Source of the DNA: Micromonospora endolithica
Lineage (GTDB): Bacteria; Actinomycetota; Actinomycetes; Mycobacteriales; Micromonosporaceae
Length of the DNA: 64,000 bases
Assembly: GCF_003626595.1 (NCBI RefSeq)
Contig: NZ_RBAK01000004.1
Location: 186,001-250,000, forward strand
Direction: 5' to 3'
In this document: positions 16,030 through 24,895 of the stretch, piece by piece
Layout of the letters: each line of letters starts with the position of its first letter
Position numbering within the stretch: the first letter of the stretch is position 1
Notes under the pieces: generated by a model
Seen by the model: the letters and a program-made list of their open reading frames with translations, nothing else
Database searches by the model: none
Told to the model about the DNA's origin: nothing
Program-made: the position numbers and the translations under genes

Positions 16030-17840
16030 CCGCCTCGGCGTGGGGCTCCCTGCGCGCCGCGACCCGGATCGCCTCCGACGCCGCGGCCGGCTGGCTCGTC
16101 GTGCGGGTCCTGCTCACCGTGGCCACCGGGGCGGTCCCGGTCGCGGCGGCCTGGCTGATGAAGATCGTCCTCGACCGGCTGGCCGGCGGCGGGCAGTCGT
16201 TGACCGGTCCGGTGCTGCTGCTGGCCGCCGCCGGGGTGGCCACCGTGCTGCTGCCCGAGCTGGGCCGGTACGCCGACGCCGAACTGCAACGCCGCGTCGG
16301 GCTGACCGCGCGCCGGCACCTCTACGCGGCGGTGGCCCGGATGGCCGGGCTGCGCCGCTTCGAGGACCCGGCCTTCCACGACCGGCTCAGCCTCGCCGCG
16401 GAGACCGGCCCGACCGGCCCGCCCGAGGTGGTCAGCGGCTCGCTGGGCGCCGCCCAGGGGCTGATCACGATGCTCGCGTTCCTCGCCACGCTGGCCACGA
16501 TCAACCCGTGGATGCTGCTGGTCGTGGCGGTCGCCGCGGTGCCCACCCTGCACGCCGAGCTGCGGCTGTCCCGGCAACGCGCCGGCCTGCTCTGGGAACA
16601 CGGGCACGCCGCGCGGCGGGAGTTCTTCTACGCCCAGCTCATGACCAGCGTCACCGCCGCCAAGGAGGTGCGCCTCTACGGCCTGGGCGGGCTGTTCGGC
16701 ACCCGGATGCTCACCGAGCTGCGCTCCATCCACGCCGGCCAGCGACGGATGGACCGGCGGGAGCTGCTCGTCGCCACCCTCCAGGGCCTGCTCGGCGCGG
16801 TCGTCGCCGGCCTGGGGCTGGTCTGGGCCGTGCGGGCCGCGCGCTCCGGGGCGCTGACCGTCGGCGACGTCACGGTGTTCGTCGCCGCCGTCGCGGGCGT
16901 GCAGGGCGGCATGAGCACGGTCTTCGCCAACGCCGGGCGGCTGCACGAGGCGATGCTGGTGTTCGGGCACTACCGGTTCGTGGTCGAGGCACCGCCGGAC
17001 CTGCCGGCCCGCCCGGGACAGCTGCCGGCGGTGCCGCCGCTGCGCCGGGGCATCGAGTTCGACGACGTCTGGTTCCGGTACGACGACGAGCTGCCCTGGG
17101 TGCTGCGCGGGGTGAACCTGACCATCCCCGCCGGCACGTCCGTCGCGCTGGTCGGGCTGAACGGCGCCGGCAAGAGTTCCCTGGTCAAGCTGCTGTGCAG
17201 GTTCTACGACCCCACCCGGGGCAGCATCCGCTGGGACGGCGTGGACCTGCGGGACCTGCCGCCGGCCGAGCTGCGCCGGCGGATCGGGGTGGTGTTCCAG
17301 GACTTCATGTCGTACGACCTCAGCGCGGCCGACAACATCGGTGTCGGCGACGTGTCCGCGCTCGACGACCTCGACCGGATCCGGGCGGCCGCCCGCCTGG
17401 CCGGCGTCGACGAGGTGCTGGCCGGCCTGCCGCGCGGCTACCGCACCCTGCTCACCCGGGTGTACATGAACGCCGCCGACCGGGACGACCCGACCTCCGG
17501 GGTGGTGCTCTCCGGTGGCCAGTGGCAGCGGGTGGCGCTGGCCCGGGCCCTGATGCGGGACGGCTGCGACCTGCTCGTGCTGGACGAACCCAGCGCGGGC
17601 CTCGACGCCGAGGCCGAGCACGAGATCGGCCGGCGGCTGGCCGAGCACCGTACCGGCCGGACCAGCCTGCTGATCTCGCACCGGATGAACACCGTGCGGG
17701 ACGCCGAGGAGATCGTGGTGCTCGCCGGCGGGGTGGTCACCGAACGCGGCACCCACGTGGAGCTGCTCGCCGCGGACGGCGAGTACGCCCGGCTGTTCGG
17801 CCTCCAGGCCGCCGGCTACCAGGACCCACAGCCGGCCTGA
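16026..17840 (+). CDS. ABC transporter, fused permease and ATPase (peptide export)
   Basis: A 604-aa half-transporter. Five to six membrane helices lie between residues 20 and 310, followed by a nucleotide-binding domain with Walker A GLNGAGKSS (377-385), Q-loop in VVFQDFMSYDLSAADNI, signature LSGGQ (495-499), Walker B LLVLDEPSA and switch His in LLISHRMNT. No N-terminal C39 peptidase domain is present, so leader removal needs another protease. As last gene of the graspetide operon it is the likely exporter of the mature peptide. GTG start in a GTGA overlap with the preceding gene. A hairpin overlaps its stop codon. Confidence 0.9.
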   Translation: MTASAWGSLRAATRIASDAAAGWLVVRVLLTVATGAVPVAAAWLMKIVLDRLAGGGQSLTGPVLLLAAAGVATVLLPELGRYADAELQRRVGLTARRHLYAAVARMAGLRRFEDPAFHDRLSLAAETGPTGPPEVVSGSLGAAQGLITMLAFLATLATINPWMLLVVAVAAVPTLHAELRLSRQRAGLLWEHGHAARREFFYAQLMTSVTAAKEVRLYGLGGLFGTRMLTELRSIHAGQRRMDRRELLVATLQGLLGAVVAGLGLVWAVRAARSGALTVGDVTVFVAAVAGVQGGMSTVFANAGRLHEAMLVFGHYRFVVEAPPDLPARPGQLPAVPPLRRGIEFDDVWFRYDDELPWVLRGVNLTIPAGTSVALVGLNGAGKSSLVKLLCRFYDPTRGSIRWDGVDLRDLPPAELRRRIGVVFQDFMSYDLSAADNIGVGDVSALDDLDRIRAAARLAGVDEVLAGLPRGYRTLLTRVYMNAADRDDPTSGVVLSGGQWQRVALARALMRDGCDLLVLDEPSAGLDAEAEHEIGRRLAEHRTGRTSLLISHRMNTVRDAEEIVVLAGGVVTERGTHVELLAADGEYARLFGLQAAGYQDPQPA

Positions 17841-17851
17841 CGGCCGGCTGT
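17828..17851. terminator. Hairpin at the end of the graspetide operon
   Basis: A 10-bp perfect stem (ACAGCCGGCC and complement) with the 4-base loop TGAC spans the transporter's stop codon (17838-17840) and is followed by TTCCG. It would end the operon's transcript and may also serve the converging gene at 17880. Confidence 0.6.
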
Positions 17852-17879
17852 TCCGTTATCGGTGTCCGACAAGCGGGGC

Positions 17880-19871
17880 TCACTGTGGTGCCGCGGTGCA
17901 GGGCAGCCCGGCGCAGGTGTCCACCACCTCCCCGGTGGCGAGGAACCGGGCGATCATGGCCCGGATCTCCGGCGAGTTGGCCGGGTGGCCGTGCGGGTCG
18001 AGACCGGCGCGGGGTGGGACGTTGCCCGCCGGCGGCGCCGGCGAACCGCTGTCCACCACCACCAGTGCGCTGCCGGCGTAGGGCAGGGTGGGTGCGGCCG
18101 GGATGTCCCAGAAGGGCACGACGTCCGCGCTGCGTCCGGCGGCCAGTGCCGGGGTACGCAGCCGCGCGCCGATGCTGCGCGCCATCACCTCGGTGGCGAC
18201 GTTGGCCACCTGGTGGTCGCCGAACGCCTCGACGAGGATCACCCGCTTCGCCGGAGTGTTGGGCAGTGGATCACGGGTCAGGTGGGCGAGGTAGCCGTTC
18301 GCCTCACCCCGGTCCCAGAGCACCTGCGCGAGCCCGAGGATGAGCTGCCGGTCCAGCGGGTCGGGGTACGCGGTGCCGAAGACCGGAAGGAACTGGTCGA
18401 AGTCCACGCTGCGGTTGAGCAGGGTGGAGTAGTTGGCCCCGGGTACGCCCAGGGAGCAACGGGTGAGGTCGGTGGCGACGGCGCAGAGTGCCCCGCCCAG
18501 GATGCCGCCCTGACTGTTGCCGAGGTAGACGAGCTGGCCGGAGCCGGAGCGGAACAACGAGCCGCCGTCGCGGAACGCGGAACGGGTGCTCAGCCCGCCC
18601 CAGGAGTGGGTGAGCGCCCGACCGAGGAACAGGAAGTTCAGGAAGCCCTGCTGGCTGCGGTCCGGGATCGACGGGAACTGCGAGAAGTCACCGAGTGAGT
18701 AGATGACGTTGGGCACGTCCTCGGTGGCCATCCCGATCCAGGCGGTGGCGCAGAGCATGGTGTTCGACTCGTTCGCGTACTGCCGCAGTCGGCTCTGCTC
18801 GATCTCGAGCGGCGAGCCGAGCAGGCCGTGCCCGTAGAGCGCCGGCCGGGCCGGCGTCGCGGCGCTCGCCGAGCGGGGGATGTTGCAGTGGAACTTCGCC
18901 AGCTGGGTGTTCACGCCCTCCTGCTCGGGCAGCCCGTCCTCGCCGGTGTTCAACCAGGAGCCGGGCGGGCCGAGCGGGTTGTTCAGATAGCTGGGCACCA
19001 GCACGGTTCCGGTGACCTGCCGCCGGATGTACGGGTCGGTCTCGGCGGGCCGGTCGGTGACCTTGTCGATGGTGACCGCCGGCGCGAAGATGCCGAGCCG
19101 GCGGAACGCCTCGTCGCGCATGTGGGTGATCCGCCCGGTGAGCCCGCGTCGGCTGGCCACGGTGAAGTCCCAGGCGAGGTGCAGCTCGCTGGTGTCGACG
19201 CCGGCCGAGGCGAGGGAGCCGAGGGCGCGTTGCGTGTACTCCCAGCGGCGGTGCAGGGCCGCATCGGCCGGGGGAGTGGGTGAGCGCAGGACCGTGAAGG
19301 TCTCCGAGGCGGCGACCGGGGCGCCGGTGGCGGTGCGCAGTCGGCGCAGCCCGACCGCGTACCGGGTGTTCTCGTTCAGGTTGCGGGCCGGCCGGATGAT
19401 CAGTGCCTGCCGGTCGGGCCGGCCGGCGGCGGTGGCGTCCAGCTCGGCCCAGTACGGCTGCCGCGCCCCGGTCCGGGTGTCGACGAGCACGATCGGGGCG
19501 TCGGCGGCGAGCGAGCGGCCGATGTCGGTGACCGGGGCGAGGCCGGTCGACGCGGCGTCGAGCCCCGGGACGTGGGCGAGCAGCGCGGATCCGGGGGAGA
19601 AGCCGTCGCTGCGGTTCCACTCCCAGGGGTTGATCCGGGTGCCGAGGATGTTCGCCGGCATGTCGGCGCGGTCGAGGTTGAGCCGGATACCGGTGTCGGT
19701 GCCGGGGTCGGCGACGGTGTGCACGTCGCTGGGGAAGGGAAGCAGGCAGCCGGCCGGGTCGCAGCCGGCGGGCCCGGCCGCGTGGGCCGGTGGGGCGGTG
19801 ACGGTCCCGGCGGCGAGCAGCAGCACCAGGGGCATCAGCCGAGCGAGACGACGCAGGGGACGGGGACGCAT
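17880..19871 (-). CDS. Large secreted protein with alpha/beta-hydrolase-like motif
   Basis: A 663-aa exported protein. The signal peptide RRLARLMPLVLLLAAGTVTA ends near AHAAGPAG. The mature part begins with a conserved GCDPAGCLLPFPSD segment, seen at the start of this family of actinobacterial and proteobacterial secreted proteins of unknown role, then Ig- or beta-rich regions to about residue 300. The C-terminal half has hydrolase traits: PALYGHGLLGSPLEIE and the nucleophile-elbow-like YLGNSQGGILGG, and a late VEAFGDHQVA that could carry the catalytic His. Start: ATG 19871 with GGAGG 7 bases upstream; longer in-frame starts lack this. It converges on the graspetide operon and is probably transcribed separately. 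Confidence 0.75.
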   Translation of the reverse strand: MRPRPLRRLARLMPLVLLLAAGTVTAPPAHAAGPAGCDPAGCLLPFPSDVHTVADPGTDTGIRLNLDRADMPANILGTRINPWEWNRSDGFSPGSALLAHVPGLDAASTGLAPVTDIGRSLAADAPIVLVDTRTGARQPYWAELDATAAGRPDRQALIIRPARNLNENTRYAVGLRRLRTATGAPVAASETFTVLRSPTPPADAALHRRWEYTQRALGSLASAGVDTSELHLAWDFTVASRRGLTGRITHMRDEAFRRLGIFAPAVTIDKVTDRPAETDPYIRRQVTGTVLVPSYLNNPLGPPGSWLNTGEDGLPEQEGVNTQLAKFHCNIPRSASAATPARPALYGHGLLGSPLEIEQSRLRQYANESNTMLCATAWIGMATEDVPNVIYSLGDFSQFPSIPDRSQQGFLNFLFLGRALTHSWGGLSTRSAFRDGGSLFRSGSGQLVYLGNSQGGILGGALCAVATDLTRCSLGVPGANYSTLLNRSVDFDQFLPVFGTAYPDPLDRQLILGLAQVLWDRGEANGYLAHLTRDPLPNTPAKRVILVEAFGDHQVANVATEVMARSIGARLRTPALAAGRSADVVPFWDIPAAPTLPYAGSALVVVDSGSPAPPAGNVPPRAGLDPHGHPANSPEIRAMIARFLATGEVVDTCAGLPCTAAPQ

Positions 19872-19976
19872 GGGAACCTCCGGGGGCGGGGTTACCGGTA
19901 GGTATCCGCCATGAGACACCCGATAGAGACGGACGTCAATGCCGGAACGTCGCCCCCACCCGCGCGACGTCAAGGG

Positions 19977-21416
19977 TCACGCGTTGCCCAGGCGGGGCGC
20001 GACCGGGCGGACCGCCACCGGTGCGCCCGGCCGGCCGCCGGGCCGGGACGCGTACTCGGGCACCCCCACGCAGGTGAAGAGCAGAGCGGCCAGGCTGGCC
20101 GGCTCACCCAGCAGGGCCGGCACCTCCGAGTCGTCGAAGGTCATGCCGGAGGCGCCGGCGCCCAGGGCGTACGCGGCGAGGTGCAGCCGGCCCTCGACGA
20201 GCCCGGCGGCCAGCTGCGCGTCCCGATAGGAGCGGTCGTCCAGGCCGGACACGTCGGTGGCGGCGATGACGACGTACGCGGCGTCGGCGGCGAGCGACTG
20301 GTCGAGGCAGACGCGGAGCAGCTCGTCACGGAGGTCGCCCGCCCACAGTGGCGCCGACAGGTCCGGCCACCGGTACAGACCCGGCGGCACGCCGTCGACG
20401 CCGTGGACCGCGACCCAGTGCGGAACGTCCACTCCGCGCAGGGCCGCGCTCATCGACCACTCCAGGGTGGTGCGGGGCAGTGTCCCGGAACGGTCCATCC
20501 GGCGCTGGGAACCGCGCCGCCGCACCACCTCGTCCAGGGTGTCCGACGGCGGGACCTGTGGCAGCGGATCCCCCGCCGGCCAGGGCTCCCCGAGCACCGT
20601 CCGCTCGCCGGCCCGTTGCGCGGCGGTGCACAGCGGCAGCTCGACCGCCGGCAGATCGCCGGTGGCGGCCGGTCCGCCAGGGTGGACGGCCGGATCGCCG
20701 TCGCCGACGGTGAGCAGGGCGAGCGGGTACTCGTGGACGCCGTCGGCGCCGACGAGCTCGCGTAGCTCGGCGTCGGGAAAGAACGACCGCAGGCGCGGCG
20801 CGAGGCCGGCGCTGGCGAGCGCGGCGGACAACTGGGACAGCAGCGTGCCGGCGTCCCAGTAGAGGTGCCGCCAGCCGCGCTCGGCGTACCGCCAGCCGGT
20901 CCGCCACGGCACGCCCGTGACGACGAGTGTGGTGGCCGTCCCGACGGCGGGGGGCGCGACCTGGACGAGGGCGTGTCGCTGTCCGTCGTACCAGTGCACG
21001 CCGTCGGGCACGCCGGCGACGCCGCGCGTGCTCGCGTACACCTCCAGCGGGAAGCGGGCACCCGCCGAGCCGGAGGCGCGGAAGAGGACCGGACGCCCGT
21101 CGCGCTCGGCGGTGCGGACCACACCGGCTCCGAGGAAGAGCACCCGGCCGAGCTGCGCGGCGTCGAGCGCGCACGCCGGAGCCGCCACACCGGCGAGTGC
21201 GGCCGTCGCCGGCACGGCCGGGTCGGGCAGATCGCGCGGCAGGAGGACGACGGGCAGACTCTCGGCGTACGCCTTCATCGGCGGCGGCAGCGTCGCCGGG
21301 TCGTTCGGGACGAGGTCCTGGCGGACGCGCGGGTCGTCGACGGGCACGTCCCACTCGCGGTCCGGCCGGTACGAGGTGAGCCGGTGCAGCAGGCCGGCGC
21401 CCGAGTCGAGGTCCAC
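19977..21416 (-). CDS. SagB-type dehydrogenase, two nitroreductase domains, orphan
   Basis: A 479-aa flavoprotein built of two nitroreductase-like halves. The N-terminal half has DAAQLGRVLFLGAGVVRT and RASGSAGARFPLEVY, the FMN- and substrate-side motifs of SagB/McbC azoline dehydrogenases. The C-terminal half repeats the pattern (RRRGSQRRMDRSGTLPRTTL, AGLVEGRLHLAAYALGAGAS). SagB proteins oxidise azolines to azoles in thiazole/oxazole-modified peptides, or act in other pathways. No YcaO or precursor is adjacent; the graspetide operon ends 2.1 kb away and the window's YcaO is 25 kb away. Start: ATG 21416. It may work alone in non-RiPP chemistry. Confidence 0.85.
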   Translation of the reverse strand: MDLDSGAGLLHRLTSYRPDREWDVPVDDPRVRQDLVPNDPATLPPPMKAYAESLPVVLLPRDLPDPAVPATAALAGVAAPACALDAAQLGRVLFLGAGVVRTAERDGRPVLFRASGSAGARFPLEVYASTRGVAGVPDGVHWYDGQRHALVQVAPPAVGTATTLVVTGVPWRTGWRYAERGWRHLYWDAGTLLSQLSAALASAGLAPRLRSFFPDAELRELVGADGVHEYPLALLTVGDGDPAVHPGGPAATGDLPAVELPLCTAAQRAGERTVLGEPWPAGDPLPQVPPSDTLDEVVRRRGSQRRMDRSGTLPRTTLEWSMSAALRGVDVPHWVAVHGVDGVPPGLYRWPDLSAPLWAGDLRDELLRVCLDQSLAADAAYVVIAATDVSGLDDRSYRDAQLAAGLVEGRLHLAAYALGAGASGMTFDDSEVPALLGEPASLAALLFTCVGVPEYASRPGGRPGAPVAVRPVAPRLGNA

Positions 21417-21774
21417 GCGGCCATCCTCCCAGCCCGCGACGCCCGGCGCGGCCCGCTGGCACCTCGGGGCGGATCGCCCGCAACGCGCTCAGCGCGCTCG
21501 GGATCGTCACCGTCGTGCGACGCGACAACCGGCCGGACACCTGGCCACCGGACTGGCCGGCATGGCGTGCCACACCCCGGCCCGATGTTTGGCGCCCCAT
21601 GATCGGGGCATCTTCGAGCCGCGACCCGCCCGGGGTCGCTCTTCCACCGACCGGAATGGGGATGGCGTTGACCACCGGCTGTTCAGGGAAACCCCACGTG
21701 TGCGAGGTGGGGGCGCAGCGGTGGGCGTGCCGTCGGGGAAGGGTCGGGCAGCCGCGTCTGCCGGTGCCACTCTG

Positions 21775-22740
21775 ATGACGCTTGCTGACCCGGCGGGCTC
21801 CCCGGCACAGGCGTTTCGTGCGGCCGTGCTCGACGGAAGCCTCGACCTGCCGTTGCCCGGCGCTGGACGGACCGGCGAGCGGTTGCTGCGGTTGATGGAG
21901 CTCGGTCGTACCGACCTGGTGTTGGCCCGGCTGGGAGAGGGGCACGCCGACGCCCTCGCGATCCTCGCCGAGCTGGGCGCGGAGGTTGCCCCGGCCAGCC
22001 GTCGCGAGCCGTGGGGTGTGTGGGCGGCCGTGCCGGCCTCGGTCACCGCGTCGCCGCACCACGCCCGCTGGCGGCTCGACGGCGAGCGCCCCTGGTGCTC
22101 CGGGGCCGGGGTGTTGTCGAGAGCGCTGGTCACCGCCGTCGCCGCCGACGGGGTCCGGCTGTTCTCGGTCGACCTCGCCCAGCCCGGGGTCACCCCGCTG
22201 GCCGGCACCTGGCCGGCGGTCGGCATGGCGGCCAGCGACAGCCGGACCGTACGCTTCGACGGCGTCCTCGCCGATCCGATCGGCGATCCCGGGCGGTACA
22301 CCGGTCGGCCCGGCTTCTGGCACGGTGGCGTCGGTGTGGCGGCCTGCTGGTACGGCGGAGCCGCCGGAATCGCCGACACCCTGCGCCACGCCGCGCGCCG
22401 TCGCCGCCTCGACCCGCACGCCCTGGCGCACCTCGGGGCGGTCGACGCGGCCCTGACCGGGACCCGTGCCGTCCTGCTCAGCGCCGCCGACGAGATCGAC
22501 GCGAACCCGACCGCCGACGCCGACCGGTTGGCGCACCAGGTGCGCGCCACCGTCGAGGCGACCGCCGGCACCGTCGTCGACCGGGTCGGCAGGGCGCTGG
22601 GAGCGGGCCCGTTGTGCCAGGACGCCCGCCACGCCAGACGGGTCGCCGACCTGACGGTGTACCTGCGCCAGAGCCACGCGGAGGCGGACCTGGCGCACCT
22701 GGGCGAGCTGGTCGCCGCGGCCGAGGACCCCGGATGGTGA
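21775..22740 (+). CDS. Acyl-CoA-dehydrogenase-like protein, short form
   Basis: A 321-aa ACAD-fold protein. It has the beta-domain-like segment VWAAVPASVTASPHHARWRL with SGAGVLSRALVTA, and a C-terminal helical bundle (AHLGAVDAALTGTRAVLLSA). It is about 60 residues shorter than standard acyl-CoA dehydrogenases, and I do not see the usual catalytic Glu segment, so it may be a diverged or non-catalytic member. It heads a four-gene operon with PIG-L deacetylase, methyltransferase and glycosyltransferase. ATG 21775 has no clear ribosome site; GTG 21721 (in frame) is an alternative. Its stop overlaps the next start. Confidence 0.75.
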   Translation: MTLADPAGSPAQAFRAAVLDGSLDLPLPGAGRTGERLLRLMELGRTDLVLARLGEGHADALAILAELGAEVAPASRREPWGVWAAVPASVTASPHHARWRLDGERPWCSGAGVLSRALVTAVAADGVRLFSVDLAQPGVTPLAGTWPAVGMAASDSRTVRFDGVLADPIGDPGRYTGRPGFWHGGVGVAACWYGGAAGIADTLRHAARRRRLDPHALAHLGAVDAALTGTRAVLLSAADEIDANPTADADRLAHQVRATVEATAGTVVDRVGRALGAGPLCQDARHARRVADLTVYLRQSHAEADLAHLGELVAAAEDPGW

Positions 22741-23477
22741 AGCCCATCGTCGGCGCAGGCACCGAGGAGGGACGGTGGCGGGCGTGGTCCGGCCCGGCCG
22801 CCTGGCCGGCGCTGGCACTCGACGTCCCACCGCCGACCGCGCCGCCGCTGGTCGTCGCCCCCCACCCGGACGACGAGGTCCTCGGCGTCGGCGGTCTGCT
22901 CGCCATGCTGGCCGACCGCGGTGGCGCCGAGGTCGTCGTCGTCACCGACGGCGAGGCGTCCCATCCGGACTCGACGGTGTTCAGCCCGGCGGAGCTGGCC
23001 GCGATCCGGCGGGCCGAGACACGCGCCGCCTGCGAACGGCTCGGCGTCGCCCCGGCCGCCGTCGATCATCTCGGGCACCTCGACGGCGGCGTCGACGAGA
23101 CGGCCCTCACCGACGTGTTGACCGCGCGGCTGACCTCGGGCAGGTGGTGCGTCACGACCTGGCGCGGTGACGGCCACCCGGACCACGAGGCGGTCGGGCG
23201 CGCGGCGGAGGCCGCCTGCCGGCGTACCGGCGCGACCCTGCTGGAGTTCCCGGTCTGGACGTGGCACTGGGCCGCGCCGGACGACCCGGACGTGCCGTGG
23301 CATCGCGCGCGCCGGCTGGACCTGACGGATGCGGCTCGGGCGGCCAAAGCGGCGGCGATCGACACCTTCCGCAGCCAGATCCTCCCGCTCGGACCGGCGC
23401 CGGCCGACGCCGCGATCCTCCCCCCGCACGTGCTGGCCCGCTTCGCGCGCCCCTACGAGACGGTGTTCGTGACATGA
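22734..23477 (+). CDS. PIG-L (LmbE-like) deacetylase
   Basis: A 247-aa zinc-dependent N-acetylglucosaminyl deacetylase-like enzyme. The zinc motif APHPDDEVLG is intact (His, Asp, Asp, Glu), and the second histidine site is GDGHPDHEAVG. The family includes MshB (mycothiol), PIG-L (GPI anchors) and teicoplanin deacetylase. ATG at 22734 overlaps the ACAD-like stop by 7 bases (GTG 22737 would overlap by 4); its own stop overlaps the methyltransferase start. It likely deacetylates an N-acyl amino sugar built by the glycosyltransferase of the same operon. Confidence 0.88.
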   Translation: MVKPIVGAGTEEGRWRAWSGPAAWPALALDVPPPTAPPLVVAPHPDDEVLGVGGLLAMLADRGGAEVVVVTDGEASHPDSTVFSPAELAAIRRAETRAACERLGVAPAAVDHLGHLDGGVDETALTDVLTARLTSGRWCVTTWRGDGHPDHEAVGRAAEAACRRTGATLLEFPVWTWHWAAPDDPDVPWHRARRLDLTDAARAAKAAAIDTFRSQILPLGPAPADAAILPPHVLARFARPYETVFVT

Positions 23478-24100
23478 CCTCGCGCGGTACTCCTCCCAGC
23501 TACTTCGACGACATGTACGCCGCGGCCGAGGATCCCTGGAGCTTCGAGACCCGCTGGTACGAACAGCGCAAGCACGACCTGACCGTCGCCTGCCTGCCGC
23601 GCCGCCGTTACCGGTCGGCCTTCGAACCCGGCTGCTCGACCGGTCTGCTCACCGGCCGTCTCGCCGCGCGGTGCGACCGGCTGCTGGCCGTCGACGTCGC
23701 CGCCGCGCCCGTGCGGAGCGCCCGGCGACGGCTCGCCGACCAGCCGCACGTACGGGTGGAGCAGATGCGCATCCCCGACCAGTGGCCGACCGGGGCGGCA
23801 CCCGGCTTCGACCTGATCGTGCTGTCCGAACTCGGCTACTACTTCGACGACGCCGGGTTCGACCTGCTGACCACCCGGGTGGTGGAGGCGCTGGAGCCGG
23901 GCGGCACGCTCGTCGCGGTGCACTGGCGACCGCCGGTGCCCGAGCACGTACGCGGTGGCGACGACGTACACCGGCTGCTCGGCGACCTGGACGGGCTGGT
24001 GCGGACGGCACGCCACGAGGAGCCGGACTTCCTCCTCGACGTCTTCCTCCGGGAGCCGCCCGCGGCCAGGTCCGTCGCGCAGGTCGAGGGCCTGTGGTGA
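23474..24100 (+). CDS. SAM-dependent methyltransferase (NodS-like)
   Basis: A 208-aa class I methyltransferase. The N-terminal YFDDMYAAAEDPWSFETRWY motif is characteristic of the NodS-like group. The SAM loop is AFEPGCSTGLLTGRLAARC (a Gly-Cys-Ser-x-Gly version), and the acidic Asp lies in LLAVDVAAAPV. NodS methylates the amino group of a deacetylated chitooligosaccharide, so in this operon the enzyme could N-methylate the amine exposed by the PIG-L protein. ATGA overlap upstream and GTGA overlap downstream show translational coupling. Confidence 0.88.
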   Translation: MTSRGTPPSYFDDMYAAAEDPWSFETRWYEQRKHDLTVACLPRRRYRSAFEPGCSTGLLTGRLAARCDRLLAVDVAAAPVRSARRRLADQPHVRVEQMRIPDQWPTGAAPGFDLIVLSELGYYFDDAGFDLLTTRVVEALEPGGTLVAVHWRPPVPEHVRGGDDVHRLLGDLDGLVRTARHEEPDFLLDVFLREPPAARSVAQVEGLW

Positions 24101-24819
24101 ACCGGGTCGCGGTCGTCGTGCCCGCCCACGACGAACAGGCGCTGCTGCCCGGCTGCCTGACCGCGGTCCTCGACGCGCTACGTCGCCTGCCGGTCCGATC
24201 GGAGGTGATCGTCGCCGCCGACGACTGTCGCGACGACACGGCGCTCATCGCGAGGCGACTCGGGGCCACCGTGGTGACCGTGCGGGCCCGCAGCGTCGGC
24301 CGTGCCCGCGCCGCCGGAATGGCACACGCCCTGCGGCACGGCCCGCACGGACTGTGGCTGGCCACCACCGACGCGGACAGCCGCGTGCCACGGCAATGGG
24401 GCGACTGGCACCTCCGCCATGCTCTCGGCGGCACCGACATTCTCATCGGCACCGTCCAGGTCGACGACTGGACGCCGAGGCCACGGCGGGTCCGCGAGCG
24501 CTTCGAGGCGCGCTATCGACGCGGGTTGACCAGCGTGGGCCACCGGCATGTCCACGGGGCCAACCTGGGCTGCGCCGCCACGGCGTACGAACGGCTCGGT
24601 GGGTTCGCCGACCTGTCCCACTCCGAGGACCACGACCTCGTCGACCGGGGCCGGCGGCAGGCCATGCGGGTCGTCGCCGACGCCGGTTGCCCGGTGCTCA
24701 CCAGCGCCCGCCGGCGCAGCCGGGCCCCGCACGGGTTCGCCCGCTACCTCGACGCGCTCGGCGACGAGGCCGCCGTACCAGCGGTTCCCGAGCGACCAGC
24801 CGCGCCCGAGCCGGCCTGA
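24097..24819 (+). CDS. Family 2 glycosyltransferase
   Basis: A 240-aa GT-A fold enzyme with no membrane segment. It begins VVVPAHDEQALLPGCLTAVL, has the nucleotide-binding DDCRDDT, the metal-binding TTDADSRVP (DxD-like), and an HGANLGCAATAYERLGGF acceptor loop followed by the acidic SEDHDL. Starts at GTG 24097 in a GTGA overlap. As last gene of the operon it probably transfers the sugar that the PIG-L and NodS-like enzymes then modify. The product is unknown. Confidence 0.88.
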   Translation: MNRVAVVVPAHDEQALLPGCLTAVLDALRRLPVRSEVIVAADDCRDDTALIARRLGATVVTVRARSVGRARAAGMAHALRHGPHGLWLATTDADSRVPRQWGDWHLRHALGGTDILIGTVQVDDWTPRPRRVRERFEARYRRGLTSVGHRHVHGANLGCAATAYERLGGFADLSHSEDHDLVDRGRRQAMRVVADAGCPVLTSARRRSRAPHGFARYLDALGDEAAVPAVPERPAAPEPA

Positions 24820-24895
24820 CGGCTCCCAGCGACCGGATTCGCGGAATCACCACCCGCACGGCGTCCAGGGGATGGACCTGCCCGGTCGGGCGCGG

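Noticed and set aside
15987-17756. A 589-codon frame antisense to the ABC transporter
   Set aside because: Low-complexity Gln/Gly/His/Arg composition typical of antisense of GC-rich genes; the transporter on the other strand has all ABC motifs.
19977-21416. SagB as part of a thiopeptide or TOMM cluster together with the YcaO at 46 kb
   Set aside because: The two genes are 25 kb apart with many unrelated genes between, and no precursor peptide is near either.
20326-22830. An 834-codon open frame on the minus strand across the SagB, ACAD-like and PIG-L genes
   Set aside because: It is a shadow of high GC: Arg/Pro-rich with no domain, opposite or out of frame to genes with clear family motifs.
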